Positions 26,837 through 36,292 of a stretch of 64,000 bases of DNA are shown piece after piece. This DNA is from Saprospiraceae bacterium UBA7328 (GTDB taxonomy: Bacteria; Bacteroidota; Bacteroidia; Chitinophagales; Saprospiraceae). A program made the translations under genes and the position numbers. Within the stretch, counting starts at the first letter, position 1. Each line of letters opens with the position of its first letter. The notes under the pieces were generated by a model. It ran no database searches, had not been told where the DNA came from, and worked only from the letters and a program-made list of their open reading frames with translations. The stretch covers positions 18,099 through 82,098 of the forward strand of contig DKPS01000232.1 in NCBI GenBank assembly GCA_002471345.1, read 5' to 3'.

Positions 26837-27994
26837 TTATGGTTTTAGACTTTTTATTTTAGACTTTTTCAGCATGTTAACTCCTATGTGTCCTTCATAT
26901 ACTGTTATTACTTGAGCTACATCATATTCTTTTTTCACGAGCTTTCGACCATTCCTTCCCATAACCACTTTAGCTTCAACATCCAAAGAAATGAATGCCA
27001 TCATCTGATCAACAAGGTGGAATAAATCCTCTTTCTTGCAAAGAAATCCGTTATAACCATCTATAACGACATCCTCACAGCCCCTGTTTTTTGAAGCAAT
27101 AATGGGCGTCTCCATTGCTGCTGCTTCAAGAAGTATTCGCGAGATTCCTTCGCCATATGTTGAGGACAAAACGACACAGTTGGTTTTAGCAATATATGGC
27201 CTTATATCTTCAGTATCTCCATGATACTTTACAATTTCTCTATTCTGATAATCTAAAAGCTCACCCTGACTAATGCTATCATTATCTTTTGAATCTATGA
27301 ACCCTACAATGTCAAACCTGACATGTGGGTAGTGATTTTTAACAATCTCTGCTGCTTTGATAAACAACAATATTCCTTTCTCTTTTAACAACCTTCCTGC
27401 AAACAGAAATGAACTTGACCGAAAGTCCTTTTTCTTCGTTTTAAAATATTTATTCAAATTCACCCCTTCACTAGGAATTATCTTAGACGTTTTGCTTCCA
27501 GAAATTTTGTTTTGGAAAAAATACTTTTGATCTTCTTTGTTCAAAAACCAAAGGTGACTAGTTGTCTTCACTGCAACTTTATACATTCCATGAATTAGTG
27601 ATTTTCTTCTTCCCTTGTTCATATTAAGCAATCTACCTAACCCGGTAACAATCGCTGTACTTCGAAGTCCAAGGAGTTTTGCTGCAACTGATCCATAGAT
27701 ATTAGACTTAATGGTATAATGGAAAATGTGGTCAAACTTGTTTTGATGATACGCCTTCAACAGAAAATAAAAGTACCTCAACTCCTCCAATGGGTTGTTG
27801 CTATAGGGTTTAACAGAAGACTCAATAAAAATAAATCCTTCAGCTATTAGTTTTTCCGAGTGTTTATCTCGTGGGGCAATGACATATATAGTATGACCTA
27901 AACTTTTGAAATGTTGAGCCACCTCCAACCTGAAGTTGTAAATACTCCATGAGGTATTGGCAACAAATGATATTTTAAGCTTACTTTTTGTCAT
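26837..27994 (-). CDS. Family 4 glycosyltransferase
   Basis: A 385-residue GT-B protein. The N-terminal half (ISFVANTSWSIYNFRLEVAQHFKSLG, IVTGLGRLLN) matches capsular/exopolysaccharide transferases with a GT4_PimA- or Cap-like N-domain. The C-terminal half has FAGRLLKEKGILLFIKAAE, the E-x7-E stretch STYGEGISRILLEAAAMETP, and REIVKYHGDTEDIRPYI. It follows the mannose-1-phosphate guanylyltransferase gene with no gap. Confidence 0.92.
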   Translation of the reverse strand: MTKSKLKISFVANTSWSIYNFRLEVAQHFKSLGHTIYVIAPRDKHSEKLIAEGFIFIESSVKPYSNNPLEELRYFYFLLKAYHQNKFDHIFHYTIKSNIYGSVAAKLLGLRSTAIVTGLGRLLNMNKGRRKSLIHGMYKVAVKTTSHLWFLNKEDQKYFFQNKISGSKTSKIIPSEGVNLNKYFKTKKKDFRSSSFLFAGRLLKEKGILLFIKAAEIVKNHYPHVRFDIVGFIDSKDNDSISQGELLDYQNREIVKYHGDTEDIRPYIAKTNCVVLSSTYGEGISRILLEAAAMETPIIASKNRGCEDVVIDGYNGFLCKKEDLFHLVDQMMAFISLDVEAKVVMGRNGRKLVKKEYDVAQVITVYEGHIGVNMLKKSKIKSLKP

Positions 27995-29062
27995 TTACTT
28001 TAGGTCCTCAAATGGCAGATTGTTTCTGACCTTTTTAATTTCTTGTTCATCAGAACGCGGATATATAAGTAACACATTATCTTCATCCACAATGATGTAA
28101 TTTTCCAAACCCTTTATCACCACTAATTTATCAGAAGAAGAAGTTCTTATCAAGTTGCCTTTTACTCCCTCAAGATTACTTTTCTGGGTTTGAATAACAT
28201 TGTCATTCTTGTCTTTGGGCAAATAGTTATAAAGAGAGTTCCATGTGCCCAAGTCGGACCATCCTATATCTGAAGGTATAGTTTTTACATTATTGGACTT
28301 TTCCAAAATTGCAAAGTCCACCGATATGTTTCTCGTATTAGGATATACTTGATCGATATATTTTTGTTCTTCTGTTGTTCCAAATCGATTCAAATCTTGT
28401 GATAATACCAACAATATATCCTCTGCGTTTTTTCTAAAAGAATTAATAATAGTCTTTACACTCCAAACAAATATTCCTGCATTCCATAGATAATTTCCTG
28501 AGTCCAAATACTTCTGAGCGGTTGCTTCGTTTGGCTTCTCTTTAAATTCAATAACATCTAATACTTTTTCATCTGAAACTTTAAAGTTGATATATCCATA
28601 GCCAGTATCAGGACGAGTGGGCTGTATTCCCAATGTTACTATAGCCTCATTATGAGCAGCAAAATCAAAAGCCATTAACATTTTAATCGTGAATACGTCC
28701 TCTTTCAATATCATATGATCAGACGGAATTACAGCAAAATTGCTGTTGGGGTTTTTCGCATTGAGGTGAAGCGCAGTATAAAGCACACATGGCGCTGTAT
28801 TGTTCATTGATGGTTCTAAGAGTATCTGATTGGGAATAAGCTCTGGCAATTGATCCAAAATCAAATCTTTGTACTTCTTGTTGGAGGCTATGACTACATT
28901 TTCTTTAGGTACAATTTGTGAGGCTCTTTCAAATGTCATTTGCAAAAGTGACTTGCCAATGCCTAAAATATCCAAAAATTGCTTTGGTCTGGAAGCTCTA
29001 CTTGCTGGCCAAAAACGAGTGCCGACGCCTCCTGCCATTATAGCTATATAGTTATTGCTCAT
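27995..29062 (-). CDS. Mannose-1-phosphate guanylyltransferase
   Basis: Makes GDP-mannose from mannose-1-phosphate and GTP. The 355-residue protein has the nucleotidyltransferase signature MAGGVGTRFWPASR, then PKQFLDILG, VIPSDHMI, PDTGYGYI, and FKEKPNEATAQKYLDSGNYLWNAGIFVW. It lacks the phosphomannose isomerase domain of bifunctional ManC. Its location inside the glycosyltransferase/sulfotransferase operon suggests that the polymer contains mannose, fucose or another GDP-mannose-derived sugar. The ATG overlaps the stop of the preceding gene (ATGA). Confidence 0.94.
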   Translation of the reverse strand: MSNNYIAIMAGGVGTRFWPASRASRPKQFLDILGIGKSLLQMTFERASQIVPKENVVIASNKKYKDLILDQLPELIPNQILLEPSMNNTAPCVLYTALHLNAKNPNSNFAVIPSDHMILKEDVFTIKMLMAFDFAAHNEAIVTLGIQPTRPDTGYGYINFKVSDEKVLDVIEFKEKPNEATAQKYLDSGNYLWNAGIFVWSVKTIINSFRKNAEDILLVLSQDLNRFGTTEEQKYIDQVYPNTRNISVDFAILEKSNNVKTIPSDIGWSDLGTWNSLYNYLPKDKNDNVIQTQKSNLEGVKGNLIRTSSSDKLVVIKGLENYIIVDEDNVLLIYPRSDEQEIKKVRNNLPFEDLK

Positions 29063-30204
29063 GCTGATAAAATTTTTGATAATTGTTTCACTCCGTTTTG
29101 ATATATATCCTTTATTGATTTTTCTGCTAGTATTGCTTCTTCTTTCTTAGATGCGATATTTTCATTTTGCAAAGAAGCGTAAAATTGATCAATAGCAATA
29201 GAACAAGAATTGTCATCTGGAATGTGCCATAAAGCCTTTTGAAAATGCTGATATGTATCTCCTTCTGAACTTCCATGAAATAAAACCGGAGTGTGGTGGC
29301 AAATAGAACTGACAGCTTTAGAAGGAACACATACATGTGTCCATTCTTTTTTAAGTGACACTATTTGAATGCTTACATGATGTATTTCTGTTTCTTGAAT
29401 CCAGTCTACAATACTCACATTAGGTAATTGAGATACTTTCTTATGTAACCACTCTACTTTAGTCCCAAAAGCGCTCAAGACAAATTGATGTTTCTTCGGA
29501 TTTGACTTAAATATCAACTCTAACAAAAATTTTGCTGAGTGTGCTTCTCCTAAATTTCCACAATAGGCCAAGATGATTCTGTTTTTTCTTTTCCATGTTG
29601 GAATGACCTTTCCCTTCTTTTCAATTCCGTGTACACCACATGGTATTACAATTTGCTTGTTCTTTTGAAATCTATATTTATTAGATAAAAATTGAAGCTG
29701 ACTTTTGCCTAGTGCAATGATTCCTGCAGTAGTATTTAATGCTAAACGTTTTTCATATCCCTTGACCAGCCAGTTTTGCTTTGAAACTAGACCCTTTGCA
29801 ACAAACGCCTCGGGATACAGATCCATGACCCAGATAAGATATTTTTTATTTTTCAAGAACCTCGGAGCCAAAAAATTCATTAGTGGTGGGTCTGAACACA
29901 GAATGAACATATCTGCATTTATAGAAGCACTTTTTTTCAGTAATGCTTTACTATCATGATAGGCTGAGAACAATCTTTTTATATAAATGTTTCGTTGTGT
30001 TCTTGCCTTGACTCTAATGACATTTTGAGAGGGGATATCTGTATTAACTATTGTATTGTATGCTTGGTTTGTCGTAACGACAGTAACCTTATACTCGTTC
30101 TTTTCTAACTGTTCAGCTAATTGAAAAACAGCCCTCCCAGAAGCACCATTATCCGGTGGATATATAGCATTCACGATTACGATATGAAGAAGGCCTTTCC
30201 TCAA
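29059..30204 (-). CDS. GT4-like glycosyltransferase (WbuB-like), TTG start
   Basis: A 381-residue GT-B-type protein with IVIVNAIYPPDNGASGRAVFQLAEQL at the N-terminus and LIWVMDLYPEAFVAKGLV, the layout of WbuB-like transferases. The C-terminal half has ILAYCGNLGEAHSAKFLLEL and VPSKAVSSICHHTPVLFHG, but no clear E-x7-E motif. No ATG exists after the upstream gene's reading ends, so TTG at 30204 is used. It overlaps the upstream stop as TTGA, suggesting coupled translation. Confidence 0.82.
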   Translation of the reverse strand: MRKGLLHIVIVNAIYPPDNGASGRAVFQLAEQLEKNEYKVTVVTTNQAYNTIVNTDIPSQNVIRVKARTQRNIYIKRLFSAYHDSKALLKKSASINADMFILCSDPPLMNFLAPRFLKNKKYLIWVMDLYPEAFVAKGLVSKQNWLVKGYEKRLALNTTAGIIALGKSQLQFLSNKYRFQKNKQIVIPCGVHGIEKKGKVIPTWKRKNRIILAYCGNLGEAHSAKFLLELIFKSNPKKHQFVLSAFGTKVEWLHKKVSQLPNVSIVDWIQETEIHHVSIQIVSLKKEWTHVCVPSKAVSSICHHTPVLFHGSSEGDTYQHFQKALWHIPDDNSCSIAIDQFYASLQNENIASKKEEAILAEKSIKDIYQNGVKQLSKILSA

Positions 30205-31265
30205 CTTATGAATGGTTTGAATATTTCAAATAGTTGTTTCTTATGGGCGCTTGGATTAAATTTTTCTTTGTACCTCTTTTGTAAACAATCCCCATGTACA
30301 GACATTTCTCGATTCTTAGAAACTTCTAGAATTACTTTTTTGAGTGCTTCCTTATTATTTGCTGGAATATAGTAGCCGTTGTCTTCACCTAATAATTCTT
30401 TAACAAAACCTACATCCGTTGCGATAACAGGGAGGCCCTGGCTCATAGCTTCTAATATAACCAGTGGTTGACCCTCACTTCGAGATGGCAAAATAAGGCA
30501 TTTCGCTTTCTGCATAACCTTGTATTTCGCAGCGCCAACCACTGGGCCATTTATAGAAATAAAAGGTGATGCATATTTGAAGAGTCGCTCTTTATATTCA
30601 TTATTGGGAAAGTCTCCATAACATTCCAGTCTCACACCTTCTTCTTTCAAGGCAGTAAACACTTCTAATAAGTCAAAAATCCCTTTGCTCTCCAAATAAT
30701 TAGAAACATACAGAAACCCTGCCCGGTCAATTTTACTGTTAAAGTTTGGGGCGTCAATTGTATTTGTCAGAGAATAAAAGGCTTTAGTCTTAAAGGTTTC
30801 ATTTAATTTTGCTCCTTCCATTGGCGATAGAACAATCACTTTTTCTACTCTTTTGATAATTCTATTTGCCAGAAGTTTATAAACCCATGAGCTTTGTATT
30901 CTTTCTAAAAAATCACCGCGATGAACATGAAATACAACTACAAGGCTTTTGTTCTGAATTAAAATCAGAAGCACAAATTGCTTGAATAGGCCCCAAAAAG
31001 AAGTTGGCAAGTTGATGTAACAAACTTCTGGATTTTTATCATTTATAAACCTCCTAGTGTTGTTCCAAAAAGATAAAACAGTGATAATCTTTTTAATAGG
31101 ACCTGTTTTTAAAAAGCTGTTTTCTGGTGTGTTTATGATCTTAAAGTTATCAGAAAGAATGGATAAGTTTCGATTAAATGAAGTAGTAATTCCATCTATC
31201 CGTCGATCCGGCAAATCACCAATATAACAAAGGGTTTTAATGGTACCAGTTTCTAGTTTTCTCAT
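30201..31265 (-). CDS. Family 4 glycosyltransferase
   Basis: A GT-B protein of about 354 residues. The acceptor half is short (LCYIGDLPDRRIDGITTSFNRNL). The donor half has FLYVSNYLESKGIFDLLEVF, CYGDFPNNEYKERL, and the E-x7-E stretch SRSEGQPLVILEAMSQGLPVIATDVG. The ATG at 31265 is preferred to a GTG at 31274, but it still overlaps the end of the sulfotransferase gene by 29 bases, a larger overlap than elsewhere in this operon. Confidence 0.92.
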   Translation of the reverse strand: MRKLETGTIKTLCYIGDLPDRRIDGITTSFNRNLSILSDNFKIINTPENSFLKTGPIKKIITVLSFWNNTRRFINDKNPEVCYINLPTSFWGLFKQFVLLILIQNKSLVVVFHVHRGDFLERIQSSWVYKLLANRIIKRVEKVIVLSPMEGAKLNETFKTKAFYSLTNTIDAPNFNSKIDRAGFLYVSNYLESKGIFDLLEVFTALKEEGVRLECYGDFPNNEYKERLFKYASPFISINGPVVGAAKYKVMQKAKCLILPSRSEGQPLVILEAMSQGLPVIATDVGFVKELLGEDNGYYIPANNKEALKKVILEVSKNREMSVHGDCLQKRYKEKFNPSAHKKQLFEIFKPFIS

Positions 31266-32019
31266 AACCTGCACTTATCAATGCTTCTCCTGCATAGAAA
31301 TTAAAAACTTCTGCGGCATCTCTGCTAAAATAATTTTTCCAGTCCCCTACGTTTCCTCTTCTCAAAAAAGCATTTTCGTCTAATTGGCCCTTTTCTCTGC
31401 CTGTTTGAGCCTTAAAGCTATATCTTTCGATTACCTCCTTCATTGGCAATGAAGGAGTTTTAATCTCTAGTTTGTGAAGCAGCGAAGTCATTGTTCGTGA
31501 AGTATGCAAATTCAATTCCTCATAACGCACCTGTATCACATTTTTCATTTCCAAATAATGGAGTACAAAGTCATTCCAATTTTTCCTTGTCCCTCCACTT
31601 TTATAATTATTGAAGAAAATATCAATGAATTGAGGCAGGTTCGACTTAACATCATTTAAATCCTCTTTATTCATTTTCTTTACCCAAATATTCTGAAAAA
31701 TATTTTTATCGTTAATCAAAAAATAAAAATAAGCAGAGACCATTACATCTCTTCCGTCTCTTGTCAAGTGAATTACTCTTTTATTTTTGGACCTTATTTG
31801 GTGATGTCCATGCAGTATACATGGCTGCCTAGAGACCGAAGTGTTTCGGGGAAAAGGTAGTGATAATAACCTTGCAAGCATTTGAGCCAACCAGGTGCCT
31901 CCTGATTTTGGAAATTCTGCCAGATATAAATTTTGCTGATTTCCCAGAGTTGTCTGCCAAAGTATGTATCGATAGACTGCGTCTCTTTTTAGTTCAAAAT
32001 ATGTGCGAGGCTCCATCAT
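31237..32019 (-). CDS. Sulfotransferase (PAPS-dependent)
   Basis: A 260-residue cytosolic-type sulfotransferase. The 5'-phosphosulfate-binding loop is AEFPKSGGTWLAQMLARLL, and the 3'-phosphate-binding segment is HLTRDGRDVMVSAYFYF. The C-terminal RRGNVGDWKNYFSRDAAEVF is the usual R-K-G-x2-G-x-W-K block in variant form. It would sulfate a glycan built by the surrounding transferases. It overlaps the GT2 gene upstream as ATGA. Confidence 0.92.
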   Translation of the reverse strand: MMEPRTYFELKRDAVYRYILWQTTLGNQQNLYLAEFPKSGGTWLAQMLARLLSLPFPRNTSVSRQPCILHGHHQIRSKNKRVIHLTRDGRDVMVSAYFYFLINDKNIFQNIWVKKMNKEDLNDVKSNLPQFIDIFFNNYKSGGTRKNWNDFVLHYLEMKNVIQVRYEELNLHTSRTMTSLLHKLEIKTPSLPMKEVIERYSFKAQTGREKGQLDENAFLRRGNVGDWKNYFSRDAAEVFNFYAGEALISAGYEKTRNWYH

Positions 32020-32762
32020 GACAAAATGATTTTGTATAAATGAACTGCTACACTTTTAAAAAGAGCCGGTAGTTTTTTCAACAATACTTTTTGCCTCTGT
32101 ATATTCCTAAATAGGACCAAATGGTTGTAATAGAATATTGCCCACGTAACTTTATCTTTTACTCTATATTCAATCAAGGGGTGGCTCAAGTTTGCAAAAG
32201 TAAATTTATCCATCCATCTCAGCCACAAGTCTTTATCTTCGGCCCACGGCAGATTAGGGTCATATTCGTCCCTCTTAAAACAGGATCTTCTGATCATCAC
32301 TGTTGGGTGAATTATGGTTGTTTGGCTAAATGCAAAAGCTTTAATTTCATTATGAATTAATGGTACATTGCTAATCCAGGTTCTCTTTCCTTTTATCATC
32401 TGGGCATTACTGCCCAGAATATCTGTCTCAGGATTTTCATCCAAATATTCGACTTGTAATCTGAGCCTGTCTGAAAAAGCCATGTCATCTGCATCCATTC
32501 TAGCTATATATAGTCCTTCCGCATTTTTTATTCCTTTATTAAGCGATGCAGCAAGCCCTATATTTTGGGGATTAATAAAAAACTTAATTCTCTTGTCTTT
32601 AGCATGATAAGATTCTAAAATTCTTCTTGTCCCATCTGTGCTTCCATCATCGATAATTATAAATTCATAATCTGTAAAACTTTGTGATAAGATAGACTCA
32701 ACAGCTCGAGAAGCATGACCTATTTCATTATAACACGACATAACGACGGACACCTTAGGCAT
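32016..32762 (-). CDS. Family 2 glycosyltransferase
   Basis: A GT-A protein of about 248 residues: KVSVVMSCYNEIGHASRAVESIL, FIIIDDGSTDGTRRILESY, YIARMDADDMAF as the DxD metal site, and LPWAEDKDLWLRW as the ED motif. The ATG at 32762 is preferred to a TTG at 32786 because it aligns with the family start. It then overlaps the polymerase gene by 8 bases. Confidence 0.92.
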   Translation of the reverse strand: MPKVSVVMSCYNEIGHASRAVESILSQSFTDYEFIIIDDGSTDGTRRILESYHAKDKRIKFFINPQNIGLAASLNKGIKNAEGLYIARMDADDMAFSDRLRLQVEYLDENPETDILGSNAQMIKGKRTWISNVPLIHNEIKAFAFSQTTIIHPTVMIRRSCFKRDEYDPNLPWAEDKDLWLRWMDKFTFANLSHPLIEYRVKDKVTWAIFYYNHLVLFRNIQRQKVLLKKLPALFKSVAVHLYKIILS

Positions 32763-33993
32763 ACTTCCTTTTTGAAATAGAGGCAATAATTCCAGAGGTT
32801 ACACCAAAAAAGATCCAATAGGACACTGTGAACATAGTGTCTTCACTGATACCGAAAGCCGTCATAAAAATGAAAAAGTAAAACATACATTTTTCAAATG
32901 GTCTCATTTTAAATCTGTGAGCAAGTCCCAAAAAAATCAATCTCATTTGAATGAATATGTGAATAATTCCTGCCCAAAGACCAAGACTGCCAAAAACATG
33001 AACGAGGTCAGACTCTGGAGAGTTTGGAACATAATTAAGAGCGGCATCTATAGTGAAAAATGTTGCGAATAGAACACTATTGTTAATCTCTGTGTATTCT
33101 GGATATCCTCCAAGTCCAACTCCAAATGGAAACTTCTGTATTATGTCCCAACCATTCATATAGGCATAAAATCTAGTGTCATAAAGCATTTCCATTATAA
33201 TATCATCCCATAAAAAATATGCTGCAAAAGCCATGATAATAATGAGGACAAGCAAACGAACTGGTGACTTAAGGTTTAGAAAAAATAAAACACCAACTAT
33301 ACCAATGATAAAACTTCTGATTCCAAAAGCAGTAAAAAAGGCCAGTGCAACCACGGCTATTTTAATCCATATCTTGTCTAAAACAAAAAGGGCATACAAT
33401 ACAATAAAGCCAACAACATATCCATAATATTGCTTCATTAGACCAATACTGTTCGCACTATTAATAAATGAATCATTAAATTCTGATATGATGTAGCTTA
33501 CAGAATATTCGCTATACATAATGCTAAAAACTACACCTAAAAAAAGAATAGTAACAGAAATGAAAAACATGAACCCCCCACTTTTCAATGTTTTCTCATA
33601 GTTCAAACCAGACTGACCGGATAACAAAATATGAATGACACATGCAATCAGGATAAATGCCAATTGATATATTACCCAGGAGGCTTTAACATAAGGTGCA
33701 AAAAACAAATTTGCTAGATAGATAAGCATGAGTACTCCAAAAGGCCACAACTCTTGCCACTTTGCACGGATTGTCGGTAATTTGATCAGAGCAACAAAAA
33801 TTAAAAAGAAGACTGAAATATAATTAACAAAATTTATGGCATTCCCTTCTCTATTGTCAATGATAACTTCATGGCCTACAATCATGGATGCATAAAAATT
33901 AAATGGAAGGAGTCGTAACAATGCCAATACCAAAAAGCCAGAAATGATATTGATTGATAATTTAGGATTTTTATGTAAGAGCAAAGTATTCAT
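32755..33993 (-). CDS. Polysaccharide polymerase-like membrane protein (Wzy-type)
   Basis: A protein of about 412 residues with roughly 11-12 membrane segments and a long periplasmic loop before the last ones (QKFPFGVGLGGYPEYTEINNS). The G-x-G-x-x-P-E motif in a loop flanked by membrane helices is typical of O-antigen polymerase/ligase (Wzy/WaaL) proteins, which share little sequence. It sits between two sulfotransferase genes and near the flippase, supporting the polymerase reading. The ATG at 33993 is preferred to the adjacent TTG. Confidence 0.75.
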   Translation of the reverse strand: MNTLLLHKNPKLSINIISGFLVLALLRLLPFNFYASMIVGHEVIIDNREGNAINFVNYISVFFLIFVALIKLPTIRAKWQELWPFGVLMLIYLANLFFAPYVKASWVIYQLAFILIACVIHILLSGQSGLNYEKTLKSGGFMFFISVTILFLGVVFSIMYSEYSVSYIISEFNDSFINSANSIGLMKQYYGYVVGFIVLYALFVLDKIWIKIAVVALAFFTAFGIRSFIIGIVGVLFFLNLKSPVRLLVLIIIMAFAAYFLWDDIIMEMLYDTRFYAYMNGWDIIQKFPFGVGLGGYPEYTEINNSVLFATFFTIDAALNYVPNSPESDLVHVFGSLGLWAGIIHIFIQMRLIFLGLAHRFKMRPFEKCMFYFFIFMTAFGISEDTMFTVSYWIFFGVTSGIIASISKRKYA

Positions 33994-34819
33994 CAACGTC
34001 GATGTTAGCTTCCATCATTTTCAGTTTGCAAATATTTAGAACTTTTGGTGTCAATTCTGTTTTCCACTGTCCTGTTGTTCCTTTGTGAAAGGTAGCACTT
34101 TTGGTATTGTATACTTTAGACTGGATTCGGTCTACTTCTTTAAGGTCATAGTTTAAATATTTAAACACCTTAATGATTGAATTTCTTTGTTGTTCTTCAC
34201 TACCCCCGCCATTAATTCCAATAATTTCCTCAAAAGATAAACTACATACAGAATTTGATTGTGCCCACCCAATTGAATATTGATATTTCTTGAAAAACGG
34301 CGCCATTATCATGGCGTTTTGATTCCCAGAATATCCATTAATAAGGAGCAAAAAGCGCTCTTCATCGTTTGTACAATTTACAAGCATTTTATGGTTAGGG
34401 TGATTCTTCTTATTTATTATATAATTCTTTAAGGAGGTTAAAACGTCAAGAGGGTGTCGATGGATAAAGAGCATTTTATGTCCACTTTGTTCGATAACCG
34501 CTTCTAATTTTTTTGAATAAGGAAGGTGTGCTTGACTATAGAGTCCCTCCATCAATTCGTTTTCAATGTGAGTTTTAAGCCATATTCTCTTGATTTTCAT
34601 TTTAGGGTTTTCGATATCGATAGGAACCCCTTTGTCTTGAATTTTTTCTCTTCTAAAATATATTTTCAGGTTCCTGATGAAATTTTTTGGCCCGTAGACG
34701 AGAAGACTCCGGCTTAAGTGTGTATTGGCCTGATTATATCCCATTTGCGAGAGAAGCTCTGTTAGAAGGTGGGTACCCGACTTAGGAAAAGAATTTGCGA
34801 TGATACCTTTTGGGCTCAA
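33971..34819 (-). CDS. Sulfotransferase (PAPS-dependent), TTG start
   Basis: A 282-residue sulfotransferase. The 5'-PSB loop is ANSFPKSGTHLLTELLSQMGY, and the 3'-phosphate segment is LFIHRHPLDVLTSLKNYI. FHKGTTGQWKTELTPKV is the conserved K-G-x2-G-x-W block, complete here. It begins with TTG overlapping the flippase stop as TTGA. It also overlaps the downstream polymerase gene by 23 bases. Confidence 0.92.
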   Translation of the reverse strand: MSPKGIIANSFPKSGTHLLTELLSQMGYNQANTHLSRSLLVYGPKNFIRNLKIYFRREKIQDKGVPIDIENPKMKIKRIWLKTHIENELMEGLYSQAHLPYSKKLEAVIEQSGHKMLFIHRHPLDVLTSLKNYIINKKNHPNHKMLVNCTNDEERFLLLINGYSGNQNAMIMAPFFKKYQYSIGWAQSNSVCSLSFEEIIGINGGGSEEQQRNSIIKVFKYLNYDLKEVDRIQSKVYNTKSATFHKGTTGQWKTELTPKVLNICKLKMMEANIDVDEYFALT

Positions 34820-36291
34820 GATGGGGTTTTTTTGATCCTGCTATATGCCAAATGAAACTGCCGAAGGAAGCTTTTATTATCAATTATAAAATACATTCCT
34901 ATAGCCCCAGCTAAAGAAATTATACCTACAATAATCGCTTCAACGATCTCTAAACTGTCTTCAAAATGAAAGTAGTTTCTTAAATAAAGGCCAAGGAGAA
35001 TGAACACGGTACTAATTGAAAGCATATTAAACATAGATCTTAATGAGGCCCTCTTCTCACCAGTAAATGAAAAAAGAGAGTAAATCAAAATTACCAACCA
35101 AAAACCAAATGTGAAAAAAGAAAACAATTTTACGAATTGAAGAGGTCCTAAGTTATAAACAAAAAATGCTGCCGCCAACGATGTGTAGAGAATTACAAAA
35201 AAGAACAGGTTAAGTCTATATAATCTTTTGGACTTGAATTCATTGATGTGAAAAATATTAACCAATCCCCTCATAGTAAGACCTGCTCCATAAAAGGCAA
35301 AAAATCTTGAATACAATGCTGCTGTCTCCCATTGGTCTCCCATCAAAATAAGGGTGAACAAGTCTCCATACACCGCAAAATAAAGTATAGGCAAAGCAGT
35401 CATAAAAAAGAAAATCTGAGTTAAATCAAAATAATACTTTCTGCTATTTTCTAGTCCTATTGCTGTGAGATAAGACAATGCTGGTGTAGTAAGAGAGTTT
35501 CGTATTAAGTCTGCTTTAGCTGTTGCATCTGCAGCTTTGCCATAGTGACCAAGTTCTGCAAAACCTTCTGTACTCGACCCTTTACTACCAAAGAACTCTT
35601 CAAATAAAAACTTGTCTGTAGCACTTGTAATCCCAGTTATTATTCTACTGAAAGCAATACCCGCTCCAAAGACAAGACTATTCCTATATTTCATTATGGT
35701 CTTCTTATCGACCCAATGATATTGGGGTTTTACACGATAACATTGCAATCCTAACTTGATAGTAACATCAATAATAAATCTAAACAAGAGTGCCCAGACA
35801 GCCCATCCTAATAAGGCCAAGGCAATCCCAACAACAAGAGCGATTGCCGAAGCAAAAGAGTCAATAAAGGCAATCTCCTTAAATCGCTTTTGTTTTATAA
35901 GCTGTGAAGACGGTTGGTTGCCTAAAGAAATAATAAGCACGAGAGATGAATATGTGATGATATACCAAAGCAACATTGGATTCTGCTTGTGCCAAGCAAG
36001 AAGCGGAGCAATGGCTATAACTGTGAGTGTAAGCAATATACCAATAGTAACATTTAATGTGAAGAAAACTGAATTGGTCTCTTTGTCTACCTTTTCAATT
36101 TTGAGGTATGCTGGTAATAGTCCAAACTCTAGAAAAGGAAGGACAATCGCATGAATAGCCAATATATAAATATAGACTCCGTGGTCGCCTGGGGAAATAA
36201 GGCGTCCAAATGCATACAAACCAATGAGGCCTACAAGGACTTTAAACAATCCTCCACCTAAAGAAAACAATCCACTTCTTACTGCACTCAT
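34816..36291 (-). CDS. Polysaccharide flippase (MOP/Wzx-like)
   Basis: A 491-residue protein with about 12-14 membrane segments. The start SAVRSGLFSLGGGLFKVLVGLIGLYAFGRLISPGDHGVYIY is typical of Wzx-type oligosaccharide flippases, including the R-x-L-x-P-x-D-x-G-x-Y motif. Residues about 215-250 hold a cytoplasmic loop with FGAGIAFSRIITGITSATDKFLFEEFFG. It would move lipid-linked repeat units across the inner membrane for the polymerase encoded next door. Confidence 0.9.
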   Translation of the reverse strand: MSAVRSGLFSLGGGLFKVLVGLIGLYAFGRLISPGDHGVYIYILAIHAIVLPFLEFGLLPAYLKIEKVDKETNSVFFTLNVTIGILLTLTVIAIAPLLAWHKQNPMLLWYIITYSSLVLIISLGNQPSSQLIKQKRFKEIAFIDSFASAIALVVGIALALLGWAVWALLFRFIIDVTIKLGLQCYRVKPQYHWVDKKTIMKYRNSLVFGAGIAFSRIITGITSATDKFLFEEFFGSKGSSTEGFAELGHYGKAADATAKADLIRNSLTTPALSYLTAIGLENSRKYYFDLTQIFFFMTALPILYFAVYGDLFTLILMGDQWETAALYSRFFAFYGAGLTMRGLVNIFHINEFKSKRLYRLNLFFFVILYTSLAAAFFVYNLGPLQFVKLFSFFTFGFWLVILIYSLFSFTGEKRASLRSMFNMLSISTVFILLGLYLRNYFHFEDSLEIVEAIIVGIISLAGAIGMYFIIDNKSFLRQFHLAYSRIKKTPS

Positions 36292-36292
36292 A

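Noticed and set aside
35756-36154. 132-residue plus-strand open frame inside the flippase gene
   Set aside because: Antisense to conserved membrane segments; no start context or homology recognised.
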